From positions 5,954,719-6,018,718 of the forward strand of contig CM022676.1 in assembly GCA_012295275.1 (NCBI GenBank): DNA of 64,000 bases, given 5' to 3'. Shown one piece after another: positions 12,270-23,079 of this stretch. Made by a program: the position numbers and the translations under genes. The stretch is from Chrysomallon squamiferum. Taxonomy: Eukaryota > Mollusca > Gastropoda > Neomphalida > Peltospiridae. How positions within the stretch are numbered: position 1 is the first letter of the stretch; the number at the start of each line of letters is the position of its first letter. The notes under the pieces were generated by a model, which made no database searches, was not told where the DNA came from, and saw only the letters and a list, made by a program, of their open reading frames with translations.

Positions 12270-12985
12270 GTGATGTTAATTTGTTTTTTTTTTCTGTTTT
12301 GTCCTGCAACTTAACTCTGTTAATCGCAATCTTCAACCTTTGAAAAGGTGAAGCTCAGGTCATCCATTTTTTATTTTATTTTTTTTTATTTTATCTCTAG
12401 CCCCTGTCAAACTGAAAACATTCGGGGTTTTTTTTGTTAACGGAAAATGTTGTTGTTGTTTTTTTTCTTTCTGTCTGTCTGTCTTCAAGACTATTGTTCA
12501 GAGAGTTTTCTAACAGGTGCTTACAGTTTATCAGGATTAAGAATCGTTAGAAAGGAGTTTGTTGATAAATTACTCTGTTTGTTTTCTCCTGTTTCTTTTT
12601 TCTATTTTTTTTTTTTTTTTTAAGTTTGTGTGTATTAAAAAGATAAAAGAAAAATAAACACAGAGTTGAGATGTTTTGAAATCTTTGTTTGTCTTTCATC
12701 TCTCTTTCTCCCTACCCCTCTCTCTATCTCTCTTATTCTTACTCTTTCTGTCTTCTTTTTCTCCTCTCTCTTTCTATCTCTCTCTTCTCACTTCTCTGTT
12801 TCTTTGTCTTTCTTTCTTGTTCTTTCTTTCTTTATCCTATAATGTTCAGTTTTCATCCTCTCTCTCCCCTTTTTCAATTTCTCTTATTTTTTCATCTTTT
12901 ACTCTCTCTCAATCTGTCTGTCTGCCCATCTCTCTCCCCTGTGTTTTACTCTTTGTGTCTCACACACACACACACACACACACAC

Positions 12986-13019
<34 letters not shown>

Positions 13020-13020
13020 G
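12270..13020. repeat. Pyrimidine-rich low-complexity stretch ending in (CA)n
   Basis: T runs, CT-rich sequence at 12700-12960 and (CA)n at 12960-13016. Open frames are pyrimidine-tract translations. Confidence 0.7.
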
Positions 13021-13029
13021 TACATTTAA

Positions 13030-13400
13030 TGAACAAAACCAACAGACACCCACGCGCTGGTTTGTACAAATGTCAGAAAGCTGCAAGATATCCATAGATA
13101 CCTCACACCTGTTTATCTACCCCATTCTTTACAGTCCTGTTTTTTTTTTTTTCATCACAGTTTCACACCTATTTAAACTGTCATCTAGATCAAACTTTAG
13201 ACCACATTCTTAAAGCATCAACCAAACTGTGGATCTACGACAGTTTACAAACCAGCAGATCAAATAAGTACCCATCATAATTCTTAACCACTAACAATAA
13301 TAATAAAGTGCCCATCACGTTTCTTAAGCCATCAGGGACTATAAGTGCCCACCACCCATTAGAGAGCTCGACAAAGAGGAGGTAATGTGTGTTGGGAAGT
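13030..13400. other. Unique stretch, partly repeated AGTGCCCATCACG words
   Basis: Ordinary complexity. AAGTACCCATCATAATTCTTAA and AAGTGCCCATCACGTTTCTTAA form a diverged pair about 47 bp apart. No coding or regulatory assignment. Confidence 0.3.
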
Positions 13401-14960
13401 GTTATTTTTTTAAGTATAGGAAGGCATAAAGTGAGTTTTGTATGTACGTGTTAAAGTAAATATTGTGTTACTTAATGTTGTTGTGTCTGGAAGATTGTTC
13501 AGTGCATTTAAATTATAGTAATAGATTTTTAATTTGTGACTAGTTTCAATAAGTTAAATGTAATGTCTTCATAAGTTATCATTGTTAAATGATTTAGGTT
13601 AAAAACAACAACAAATTAGTATATTTTATTAACTGGGTGTTGTTTTTTTAAAATATTTTTTAACATTTTAATTGCTGTATGTTTTTTATAATGAAAGAGT
13701 TTGTGAAAGAGAGAAAAATGGAGAGAAAATAGGAAGTTAGAGAAAGAAAGAATGAATACCTTTACATATCACATCGTCTTCAAATAAATTATATTTCCTT
13801 TCAATAAATAAATAAATAAATACAAATTTAAAAAAACGGAAATACAGAAATAATTACATTCGTCTTAAAACTATGACAATCATTTCTTGTATTTCTCTTC
13901 AATTTTTCTTCTCTCTTTTTTCTTCTTCTTCCAAACCCTTTCTTCTGAGGCAACAAAGATGACACCAATTTGCTCACCATTTCTGTCTTGTCAAGTTCAA
14001 AAGAAAAACGGACAAGATAGAGAGCTTCAATGCACTGAATGCTTTTTTTTTTGTTGTTTTCTTTCGTAACATAAATCTTTTCTTTCTTTTTCTTCTTCTT
14101 CGTTCTTTTTTTTTTTTTTTCTTTCTTTTTCTTTTTTTTTTATAAATTTTTTCATTAGTCATGGAATGCGTTAGTCAGTATTGCCCTATTTGGATTTTTT
14201 TATTTTTTTTTTATTTTTTATAGGAGTAGAAATAAATGATTTAATTATTTGAAGAAGTAACATTTGTTAATGCGCATATATATATATATACACATAAACA
14301 TACTCACACACACACACACACACATTACAATACTTATATCCATTCATACAAATACCTTACACAAACATACTCACACACACACACACACACACACTGTTAC
14401 AGACACAGATACACACACAATATATATATATATAAAGCTACATCAGAAGTAAATATGACATTACTTTTTTGCCTGGCACTTCAAAACTAATTAACAATCT
14501 TGATGTGTCACTTCGAACAGGGAGGGGTCTAGACCACACCTTGAACCACCCTGAGTACCACATTGTTTACATTCTTATTATTCTTTTTTTTTTTTCCCGT
14601 TTCATTCTTTTATCTTCTTCTTTTTTTTTTTTTTTTTTGTATTTTATTATCATTATTATTATTCTTTCTTTTTTTATCTTTTTTTTTATTTTTTTTTATA
14701 GATTCTATCTTGCTTAGATACAAACACTGATAAAAAAAAAAAATAAACTTTAATATTTGTTACAAAAAAATTTCTTTTTTTGATAATAATAATAAAAAAA
14801 AAAAAAAATGTAATTACAGTCTTTTGTGAAAGAACAGTTTCCCCTTTATGTTAAAATGTGTTTGTAATGGTCTCTGATTTAACAAAAAAAGAAGAAGAAT
14901 AACAAAACATCATTACATGAAAGAAAAAAAAAAAAAAACTGATAATATTATCTATAAAAC
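13401..14960. other. Low-complexity AT-rich and T-rich stretch
   Basis: Includes (CA)n near 14302-14326 and 14371-14395, T/C tracts at 14065-14150 and 14580-14700, and A runs around 14735-14940. No gene was recognised. Confidence 0.5.
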
Positions 14961-15130
14961 CCATCCACATTACTGCATCGCTCTTCAGTGAACGAACACC
15001 AATCTTAGGGATTCAAAATGAATGCAGTCGTTTATTAAGTTCACAAAAGCGCCGCTGCTGAATCCACTGCTCCTAAAAGGCGATGATGATGATGATGATG
15101 TTGTTGATGATGTTATCAGCTGTGTGTAAA
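14961..15130. other. Unique short island with (GAT)n
   Basis: Higher-complexity sequence including AAAGCGCCGCTGCTG near 15047, followed by a (GAT)n tract at 15083-15100. Not recognised. Confidence 0.25.
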
Positions 15131-15269
15131 CATTTCTGCTTGTCACGGCTTTGAGAAAAGAGAAAAAAGAAAAAAAAGAAGAAGATCTACATCAGATAAA
15201 CCATGACTAGGCTAATGGTAAATGTAATACGTAATTACTGTTTATTGAAAAACCTTCACAAAGGAAATC

Positions 15270-15310
15270 TGTTTCGGCCACGGCAGGGAGCTCGGTTCAA
15301 ATCCCATTCA
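15270..15310 (+). repeat. B-box fragment of a tRNA-derived element
   Basis: CTCGGTTCAAATCCCATTC contains GGTTCAAATCC at 15294-15304, a near-consensus pol III B-box. The upstream A-box is not clear. Confidence 0.3.
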
Positions 15311-15574
15311 TGACATGTTTCTTTATTTTTCTCCTGGTATTGAGAAATGACAGCCGTAATCCGGTTAAATTTTTTTTCTCTTTTGTGGGTTTTAAACGAG
15401 ATAAACAAGGTAATTTGTGTAGGATGTATTGTTATGTTAAAAAGAAAAAGAGATGATTGCTTGTACTACTGTCAGAATGGTTTAAGTTTGAGGATTTTGA
15501 ATGAAAATGTTGCATGATGACTTGAAGTAACTGACATCGTTTGAAATGTTTTCATTTTTGAAGTTGCTATGATT

Positions 15575-15668
15575 GCTCTCTCTCTCTCTTCTCTCTCTCT
15601 TCTCTGTGTCTCTCTTTCTCTTTGTCTCTCTTTCTCTCTGCTTCTCATTTTCTATCTTCTCTTTTTCT

Positions 15669-15711
<43 letters not shown>

Positions 15712-15860
15712 GCTCTTTATATCCTGTTTTGCTCTCTGATTCTCACTCTCTCAACTTCCCTCTTTATCTTTCTCTCAGTCTTCTATCTTATTTTCTCCCA
15801 AGCCCTCTCTCAATCTTTCACTCTCTCTGCCTCTCACATCCATCTCATAACCTTTCTCAC
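15575..15860. repeat. CT-rich tract with (CT)18
   Basis: Degenerate (CT)n with a pure block at about 15674-15708. Both strands give spurious RERE/SLSL frames. Confidence 0.85.
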
Positions 15861-16049
15861 CATTTTCAAATTTCATTTTCTTTTCACTTTAAATGACACA
15901 TCATCACCTACCACCAAAATAAACTTTTAACAGTCTCACTTTCGATCATCTGTTTCAAAAATATAACAATAACAATAACAATAAATAAATAAATATTTAA
16001 ATAAAAGAATAACAAGACAATGAACCAGAGTTCAAATGCAAATGTCGAA

Positions 16050-16082
<33 letters not shown>

Positions 16083-16134
16083 ATAATACTAAAAAAAGAC
16101 TTTAAACAGAAACATTTGTAAAAATCATCACCTT

Positions 16135-16500
16135 GAAAATTTTACACCGTGGCGTTTTCTCACAATGAAACAGCGAGAGTTCCCACCCCTAATAAAGGGT
16201 CCCTGCAGGCCCCGAAATGACAGGTGACCACAGGAGCTGGGGGGGGGAAGAACAGATCAAAAGGTGAAGACGTACCCCTCAGGTGTTTTTGTTGGTCGTT
16301 AACACTTTCAGGTGTGAAGAGAAACAAAGGTGGGGGTTTGGTTACCTTTGATGTTTTTAAAACAGTTATGATTAGGGCTGACGAGGGTCAACTCTGCAGG
16401 TAAAAAAAAAATAATCAGTCAGGTGAAAGTGGATGATGCGATTTCACGGGGTGAATGGAGAGGGGGGAGGGTGGAAGGGGAGGGTGTTGCAGTCGTTTTT
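16135..16500. promoter_or_regulatory. GC-richer unique island with E-boxes and TCF/LEF-like sites
   Basis: CAGGTG occurs at 16221, 16280 and 16309. ATCAAAAGG near 16256 and CCTTTGATG near 16344 fit TCF/LEF sites in opposite orientation. A G-rich tract lies at 16440-16490. Enhancer function is inferred. Confidence 0.25.
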
Positions 16501-16649
16501 ACGATTATTTTTAGTTTCAGTTTATTTTTATTGTTTTTCTGAAGTGTTTATCGATGTTTTATTGTTATTGTTTACTTTTTAGTCATCTGTTTATTTTCTT
16601 TTTAAACTAATTTAACAAAAGGATTGTTTGTTTAAAAATGGTTTATTTT

Positions 16650-17240
16650 TGTACAATTTTGTTCCTTTCAGACAAAAGCAAGAGCTATTTTTTATCCTTA
16701 TTTATCTATATTCTGATTAAAAAGCCAAAAAAATCAACATTCATTCTTCACCCATTAATGTAGTGCAACATGTGTTTTACCAAATAGTTTTACAAAGAAA
16801 CTTATATCACCACATAAGTTGTTCCTTTCAAACAACAGCAAGAGTTATTTTTTCATCTTCATTCCAATTCAGGATCCAAAAGTTCACATTAATCTTCACC
16901 TAGTAATAAGTGCAATATCTATCTATTAAATGTTTTTTTTTTTAAACTATTATCAACACATATGTTGTTCTTTTAATTGAACAGCAAAACCTATTTTTAT
17001 GTTCATTCTTATTACAGATGTAAAAATCAACATCATCTCTCCATTTATTAATAAAGTCATTATAGTGCAACATCTATTTATAAATAAATATTTTTATAAA
17101 CTATAATCAACACATAGGTTGTTCTTTTCACTCAACATCCAGACCTATTCTGTTGTTCGTTCTGATTAAAGATGTAAAAATCAACAGCAATTCTTCGTCC
17201 ACTGATAATTAACTTAATGCGACATCTATTTACCATTAGT
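16650..17240. repeat. Tandem array, unit about 150 bp, four copies
   Basis: Copies start near 16660, 16817, 16960 and 17118 with GTTGTTC(C/T)TTTCA. Each runs through CAACAGCAAGAG, TTCATTCT, AAAATCAACAT, AGTGCAACATCTATTTA and a T-rich segment. Confidence 0.6.
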
Positions 17241-17652
17241 GTTTGAATACCTATTGAAGCATTTCCCGATTAATATGACAGATATGTGACGCGCGTCAAA
17301 TATGTGACATTTACTTTGTCTTTGAAATCACGAGCAAAGCTTAGAGAGAGAGAGACATTTAATTTACCAAGTTAATTGGAAATAGTTATCTATTTTACGA
17401 CCATTAAAAAAATAATAATAACTTATATGGATTTTGTGCCAAACATTTTTATATGCTCTGTCTAATTCCTTTCATGAAATGACAGCAACATCGGCACTGT
17501 GGTGTACCGATAACAAGCAACTACAGTGCAGTCATCTGCATCGTTGGACCGAACAGTTGGTCTAATCTGCCGACACAATATATGTTTTTTTTTTTATTTA
17601 TTTATTTAATTTACTGAACAAAACAATAAAATATTCATTTGATAATGATAAA
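17241..17652. other. Unique stretch, nothing firmly recognised
   Basis: Contains GTGACGCGCGTCAAATATGTGAC near 17286 and a mobile-element-like GC-richer patch at 17485-17575 (GCACTGTGGTGTACCGATAA). It might belong to the same insertion as the GC-rich minus-strand segment that follows. Confidence 0.25.
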
Positions 17653-17874
17653 TCAATATCGGGTGGTTTGGGCCATTCCGTTCACGGTTGAGCGGTCACG
17701 GCGAACGGACCGTGGCGAGTTGGGACAGTCGCTGAAGCGTTGCTGTTTTATTCTGGCAGTGTCCATGATCAGCTGGACATGGTCTGAAAAGGGTGGGCAG
17801 GCGATCAGAAGTCCAGCAGGTCCTCGATGAAGCTGGTCATTGTGTTTCGCTTGGTTAGTTCTTTCGGGTCCGTG
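17653..17874 (-). pseudogene. GC-rich minus-strand open segment, possible transposable-element coding relic
   Basis: Stop-free on the minus strand between TAA (17875-17877) and TGA (17653-17655), about 73 codons, including RGPAGLLIACPPFSDHVQLI and RSVRRDRSTVNGMAQTTRY. The base composition (near 53% GC) differs sharply from its roughly 30% GC surroundings, which suggests an inserted sequence. No catalytic motif of reverse transcriptase, integrase or transposase is visible and there is no early ATG, so the assignment to a mobile element is only a guess. The plus strand is also open for 63 codons here. Confidence 0.2.
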
Positions 17875-18083
17875 TTAAGTGTGTGTGTGTGATGTGTGTG
17901 TCCAGTCACTTGGAAAGAGCTTGTGACAATCAGTTGATTGTTAGTGTACATCTGTCTGTCAGCAGTGCATTGTGGGATGTATAATCAATAGATTCAGGGT
18001 GGGTTTGGGGAGATACAAAATATGTTCTTAGTAGGCTGGGAGATATTAAATATATACACTTACATATATAAATACACATAACA

Positions 18084-18195
<112 letters not shown>

Positions 18196-18229
18196 TTCAC
18201 ACAATTGCACCTACATATTAATTTTTTTC

Positions 18230-18700
18230 CTTTTACTAATTGTGTCTCCAAACCTATTTAAAATGCAGCATACCATATTGTAATGAGAACATCGTTAAAT
18301 AATTAATTTTGTCTCTTATTAATTAATTGTAAAGGAATTTCCTTTTGCATCTTTGCATAGTCTTTGCCATTCAAAAGATAGAATATATGTTATATTATCA
18401 AACTAGATGATTGTAATATTAAAAAGAGCAAACCATTAAATAAAAAAAAAAATCCATCATTCTGCTATTTGCATAGCAAATATGATGGAAAGTAATTTAT
18501 GTTATCAAACTATACGACTGTAAATCAAAAAACAAAAAAATGTTGAGTACACAATTAAATAAAAGATTATTTTTTTGTATTTTTTTTTCCTTTCTTTTCA
18601 CTATCTGTTCACAAAAATATGACAGAACATAATTCATGTTATCAGCCCATAAAACTGTATATCAAAAAGATGTTAACTAACATCATTAAATAAAAATATT
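18230..18700. repeat. Tandem array, unit about 115-140 bp, four copies
   Basis: Each copy contains ATGTTATCAAAC(T), GACTGTAAATCAAAA and ends in ATTAAATAA. The ends fall near 18300, 18440, 18560 and 18690. Confidence 0.5.
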
Positions 18701-18719
18701 TTTACTCCGTTATTATATT

Positions 18720-19000
18720 TTATCTCGATGTAATACACTCGATATCTCACGTCTTTAACGATCCATTCTGTGTATACCATTTCATCCAGCGCCGAGAACA
18801 TTTTATTTCCCAGTATCTGCTTTCTCCATCAACCTATCCAGTTTATCTCTGTTCAGGACTTGCCTAATTGCCGGCACAATATTTACACAGCGATGTTGCA
18901 ACGTTGTGCAAGTCGTTTTACAGATGCACATCCTGCCGATGTGTTGAGCGATGTTGTCGCAGTGTCTGCCCCCTGGTGGCGAGATTACAGAGCGGGCAGG
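18720..19000. promoter_or_regulatory. Unique island upstream of the leader exon, possible promoter or insulator region
   Basis: The segment lies between a tandem array and a (TG/GA) tract. It has ordinary complexity and higher GC, and contains C/EBP-like TTGCAAC and TTGTGCAAG near 18895-18910 and a strong CTCF motif. It sits about 0.9-1.1 kb before the leader exon. Open frames on both strands look incidental. A function as proximal regulatory DNA is inferred from position and composition only. Confidence 0.3.
18968..18980 (-). promoter_or_regulatory. CTCF-binding motif (minus orientation)
   Basis: The plus strand reads GCCCCCTGGTGGC, whose complement GCCACCAGGGGGC matches the bilaterian CTCF core. 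The continuation AGACACTG also agrees with the extended vertebrate motif. It is the only such match noticed in the window. CTCF marks insulators, loop anchors and some promoters in animals that retain it. Confidence 0.45.
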
Positions 19001-19139
19001 GGGGTGCCCGTGTTTTTCTCTGTCTGTGTGTTTGGTTTTCTGTGTGTGTGTCTGTGTGTCTGATAAGTTCATTTCGAGGCTGAGTAATTAGTGTGTGGTT
19101 TTTCATCACAGTGACAGTGTTTTGTGTTTTTTCTCTGTC

Positions 19140-19158
19140 TGTCTGTGTGTGTGTGAGA

Positions 19159-19189
<31 letters not shown>

Positions 19190-19470
19190 CGGAAAGAAAG
19201 TAACAGACAGAAGGAAAGGGAGAAAGAATTTGTGTGTGCATGTGTGAGAGAGAGAAAGAAAGAGAGAGGAACAAAGAGTTTGTGTGTTTGTGTGTGTGAG
19301 AGAGAGAAAGAGAGAGAGAGAGGAACAAAGAATTTGTGTGTGAGAGAGAGAGAGAGAGAAAGAAAGAGAGGAACAAAGAATTTGTGTGTGTGTGTGTGTG
19401 AGAGAGAGAGAGTATGCATGTATGTGAGAGTGTATGTGTGTATCTATGTTTGTGTGTTTCTGTATATATG
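19140..19470. repeat. (TG)/(GA) tract with GAGGAACAAAGAATTTGTGTG units
   Basis: Three to four units of about 55-60 bp combine AACAAAGAATTTGTGTGTG with (GA)n. It lies within 0.4 kb of the leader exon. Confidence 0.75.
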
Positions 19471-19577
19471 TGTGTATGTCTATCAATTTGCAATACATAT
19501 ACAAGCAAATTCATCTATCATGTGTTTGTGTATCTGTACATAACTTTCACAGCAAAACAAAGAAATTATTTTAATTT

Positions 19578-19579
<2 letters not shown>

Positions 19580-19646
<67 letters not shown>
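19580..19646. repeat. (CT)33 microsatellite
   Basis: Pure (CT)n about 210 bases upstream of the leader-exon acceptor. Length variation here could affect the local pyrimidine context. Confidence 0.9.
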
Positions 19647-19649
<3 letters not shown>

Positions 19650-19857
19650 CAAAGCATTACAACTACATCTATTCTGTCAGTCCATGAATTCTTCACAACC
19701 ACAGCAGAAACCAGAAAGAAACAAGCAGATCTGTAATTCTGCCACATAATAGACACTCATCTCATCACTCTCTATTTTTAAACCACAGAAACAACTCTGA
19801 TATTAAAATCGTTGACTTAACTCAGATGATTAATTTTTTTTTTTTCTTCTTCTTCAG

Positions 19858-19901
19858 ATTGTGGAGTTGTGTTGCCAATGGATACGTAAATAGCATGAAG
19901 G
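19858..19901 (+). other. 5' UTR part of the signal-peptide exon, with upstream ATGs
   Basis: The exon starts directly after a long T/C tract ending TTCTTCTTCTTCAG, a textbook 3' splice site, so an upstream non-coding exon is likely. Two ATGs precede the chosen start. The ATG at 19878 opens a three-codon uORF (Met-Asp-Thr-stop, ending 19889). The ATG at 19895 is in another frame that stays open to the end of the exon. If this really is an acceptor, the transcription start lies further upstream and was not identified. Confidence 0.55.
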
Positions 19902-19983
19902 ATGAAAAACAATTGGAGGAGTACAAAGCCGATTGGCTGTCTACATCTTACGGTCCTCATATTTGTCTTCGTCTCAGTTCAAG
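19902..19983 (+). CDS. Signal-peptide exon of an unidentified secreted or membrane protein (5' coding exon, partial)
   Basis: From the ATG at 19902 the exon encodes 27 complete residues plus one base. They comprise a short basic N-region (MKNNWRSTKP), a hydrophobic core (GCLHLTVLIFVFVSVQ) and a likely cleavage area near the end. This is the layout of a eukaryotic signal peptide. The donor is AAG|GTGAGC at 19983/19984 and the exon ends in phase 1, the usual phase for a leader exon joined to extracellular domains; the split codon would be Gly if joined to GN. The start has A at -3. Many families have such an exon: Cys-loop receptors often break just after a ...VSLQ leader, and Ig, EGF or LRR proteins are equally possible. 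No downstream coding exon was recognised in the remaining 44 kb, so the product is unknown. A competing frame (ATG at 19895, hydrophilic, MKDEKQLEEYKADWLSTSYG onward) is also open, but its protein looks less purposeful. Confidence 0.6.
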
Positions 19984-20005
19984 GTGAGCAATCTTTCATA
20001 AACAT

Positions 20006-20040
<35 letters not shown>

Positions 20041-20309
20041 AATTATGTGGTTTGGGTGTTTTGGTATTCAGTTTGTGCTGAATAAAATAAAGACATTTTA
20101 GGGTTTTATTGTGCCTTTATTTTTCAGGATGGTTTATGTAATTAATTGAGTCTCTGGTTGGAATGGTAAATTGGTAATTGTTATTCTTTAATATAATAAA
20201 ATAATATATATATATTTATATTTAAATTAATTTTTCTTAATTATTTATTTGATAGTCAGTTCAAAAAATAAAATAAAAATAATTAAAATCTGATAAATAA
20301 ATTTAAAAA

Positions 20310-20570
20310 AAAGAGTTAAACAATTGTGTATATTACACGAAAGCTAATCATATTAAAAAAAATAATAACTAATAACAAAACCCTTTGATATATTAATAAC
20401 GATAAACACTTATTTACTAACAAGAATAAAATCAAAACAATTTTAATATGTAAAATAACAATAAACACTTTTAACCATGCTGATGAAAATAAAACAATTT
20501 TAAACGTTGCAAATAATACAAAATAAAAACTCTTAATAACAATAAACACTTAAACACTAATAACAGTTTT
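20310..20570. repeat. Degenerate tandem array, unit about 70-80 bp
   Basis: TAACAATAAACACTT, AATAAAACAATTTTAA and similar segments recur about three times in an A-rich stretch. The minus-strand open frame here is a consequence of the repeat. Confidence 0.45.
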
Positions 20571-20869
20571 ACAGATTTTTAAATGTCAACACTAAAAGAA
20601 AATTGACCAATTTTCACTGTCACAGTTAAAAGCTAAAAACCCCAGGTCTCCCAATTATTAACAGCCTTTTTTTTTTTTATAAAACCTGTTACATTGTCCA
20701 GATTTTGGCTGGAAAAAAATCAGCTGTGTTTGGTTTGAATTAACCCTTGCTGTTTTGACAGATATTTTTATAGACATTTGTGATAAACAAAGTGAGAAGA
20801 GAGAAACAGTTTTGTGTTACAGCTGTCCGGATAGAAATGCAAGAAATGTCGATTTTAAAATGTGTGTGT

Positions 20870-21012
20870 GTCTGTGTGTGTGTGTGTGTGTTGATGGGGG
20901 GGTTACGGTAGAATAAGAATTAGGGGTTGGGTCGTCGGGGTGTGGGGTGGATGTAGGGGGTTAATGAATAGAAAACTGTTATGTTTAGTGATGAGGTTAG
21001 AAAATTCTTTAA

Positions 21013-21050
<38 letters not shown>

Positions 21051-21370
21051 GAGGGGGGGAGGGGGAGGAGACCGAGAGAGAAAGAGAGAGAGAGACAGAG
21101 AGAAAGAGAGGGAGTGAGAGGACTGTGTGAGAGAGAGAGAGAGAGATTGTGTGTGTGTGTACAACTCTTGATGTTGCTTTTGACTTTTTTTTTAAAAGGT
21201 TATAGTTTAAGAGGTCAGTACTACTTAGCAAATTGTTATTTATTTAATTTAATGACATTTAAAATAATTTAACCTTGACACTTACACTAATGTGTGTATA
21301 TGTTGTGTGTGTGTGGAGAGTGAGGGAGGGAGAGAGAAAAAGAGAGAGAATAGTGAGTATCACAGAGAAA
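20870..21370. repeat. (TG)n and (GA)n tracts
   Basis: (TG)n at 20862-20892, purine-rich (GA)n at 21014-21150, and further GA-rich sequence at 21310-21370. Confidence 0.8.
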
Positions 21371-21568
21371 AAGAAACAGAAATAACTTTATCAAAGAATT
21401 AAAAAAAAATTGTTTTGGAAACCTAAGTGAATTTTAATACTGGTATTTATTTATTACTGTTAGGACATAACACATAAATACTTGTTTTACAAAATCAAAA
21501 TTGAAATTAAACAATTACCCATCATTCCTCAGCTGGTAATGTAGCTCTCTCTATATAATATTGTTACA

Positions 21569-21866
21569 GACTTTATCAAGTCTAGGAAAACATTAGAGAA
21601 TGACCTGACACTATTATCACAGCTGACACTCTAACTACTAGACCAACCTGGACATAAATTATTAAAAAGACATTAGCAAGTCTAGGAAATCACAGACACA
21701 TTAATACTCAGACACTCTAACTATTGAGCCATACATAAAAAAAATTAACGGAGACTTTGGCAAGTCTAGGAAAACATAGACACATGAATACTCAACGGAC
21801 ACTCTAACTACTGAGCCACACATAATTTTTTTAACGGAGACTTTGGCAAGTCTAGGAAAACAGAAA
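21569..21866 (-). repeat. Tandem array of tRNA-like (SINE-derived) units, about four copies
   Basis: Units of 83-100 bp begin at about 21569, 21669, 21753 and 21839 with GACTTTGGCAAGTCTAGGAAA. Inside each unit the minus strand reads like GTGGCTCAGTAGTTAGAGTG, a tRNA D-arm/A-box. The promoter-like box is thus repeated head to tail, which is unusual because SINEs normally sit singly. The units differ by substitutions and small indels, so the array is old. Confidence 0.6.
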
Positions 21867-21869
21867 AAA

Positions 21870-22460
21870 CAACAACAGGGGCTTGACACCATCACCATTC
21901 CCAGCAATGCGTTGGTTTAGAACTGCTAGTGAATTGGATGTCACTAATTTTAATTGCTGAATCAACTGAAGGCAGGGGGAGACATTATGTAACAAGCGGT
22001 AAAGAAAACAGTACATTGATTTGAAAGTCAACTGACGCTGGTTGGAAACACTGCAAACAGTTGTTAAGAAAACAGCCGTCCATTTGGTTAAGCAAATTGA
22101 ACCACACAAGGAAGACAGCATCTTGAAGTGGTTGCTGGAGAGTTTGACACTGCTGCTGCTGTAGTTGTAGTAATATTGTTACTTTTCTCACACCATTGTG
22201 TAACCGAATTACCCTGTCTTGTATTCATAGTCTGAAAGTAACTTCAGAGATGTTTTTGTAATGATGGACCTTTTGGTTCATTTTTTTATTGACAAAAATA
22301 TTTTCTGACCATTTAATGGTTGTTAGATGTCGAAGATGATTTATAATAAAATATATTTTTGTAATTAATTTTAATGGCTTGAAGGGAAATTGGTTGTTAC
22401 CAGAAGAGTTTTGTCAGTTGCTTTACAAGATATATATGTGTAAATGTGTCTTCTGCTGTA
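21870..22460. other. Unique stretch, nothing recognised
   Basis: Ordinary-complexity sequence to about 22200 (CAG/CTG-rich near 22140-22170), then AT-rich. Minus-strand frames of 68-89 codons here have no recognisable product. Confidence 0.3.
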
Positions 22461-22499
22461 TGTGAATGCACATAATGTTTGATATGCCAATCTCCCTGT

Positions 22500-22632
22500 T
22501 GATCTATTTTATATCCTCTTTTTCATGCCTTTTTCTCTTTGACTCATATATTTTTCTCTTTTTAATCTTTCTTTTTATCTTTTTTTATCTCTTTCTTTTT
22601 ATCCCTTTGATATGTTGTCTTTCTCTCTTTCT

Positions 22633-22709
<77 letters not shown>

Positions 22710-22781
22710 ATCCTCTCATCACAAAAACTTACATTTTAATAACTAGCAGCAAATCTGCATCTATCTCTAACAAGTATATCA

Positions 22782-22834
<53 letters not shown>

Positions 22835-22865
22835 TCTCTCCCATCTCTCTCCCCCATCTCATATC
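22500..22865. repeat. CT-rich tract with two (CT)n blocks and a duplicated linker
   Basis: (CT)n lies at 22637-22707 and 22785-22830. The blocks are linked and followed by similar ACATTTTAATAACTA segments (22729 and 22892), so the unit is duplicated. Confidence 0.75.
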
Positions 22866-22983
22866 CTCTCATCAAAAAAAACAACAACATACATTTTAAT
22901 AACTAACTAACACGGTTTCCAATCAACAACTCTGGGACAGAGAGCACCTATATCATACCAGCGATACCTAACAGCCGGTAGTG

Positions 22984-23013
22984 TGGTATGGTATGGTATG
23001 GTATGGTATGGTA
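22984..23013. repeat. (GGTAT)6 pentanucleotide repeat
   Basis: Six perfect GGTAT units, a unit type not otherwise seen in the window. Confidence 0.9.
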
Positions 23014-23079
23014 CACACACAACCGACAGAGCTGTTACACTCACTGCTACACACCATAAAACATCTCCACACCCCCAGA

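Noticed and set aside
18918-19514. Minus-strand frame of 198 codons
   Set aside because: Serine/leucine/histidine/threonine periodicity from CT and CA repeats; several other frames are open over the same DNA.
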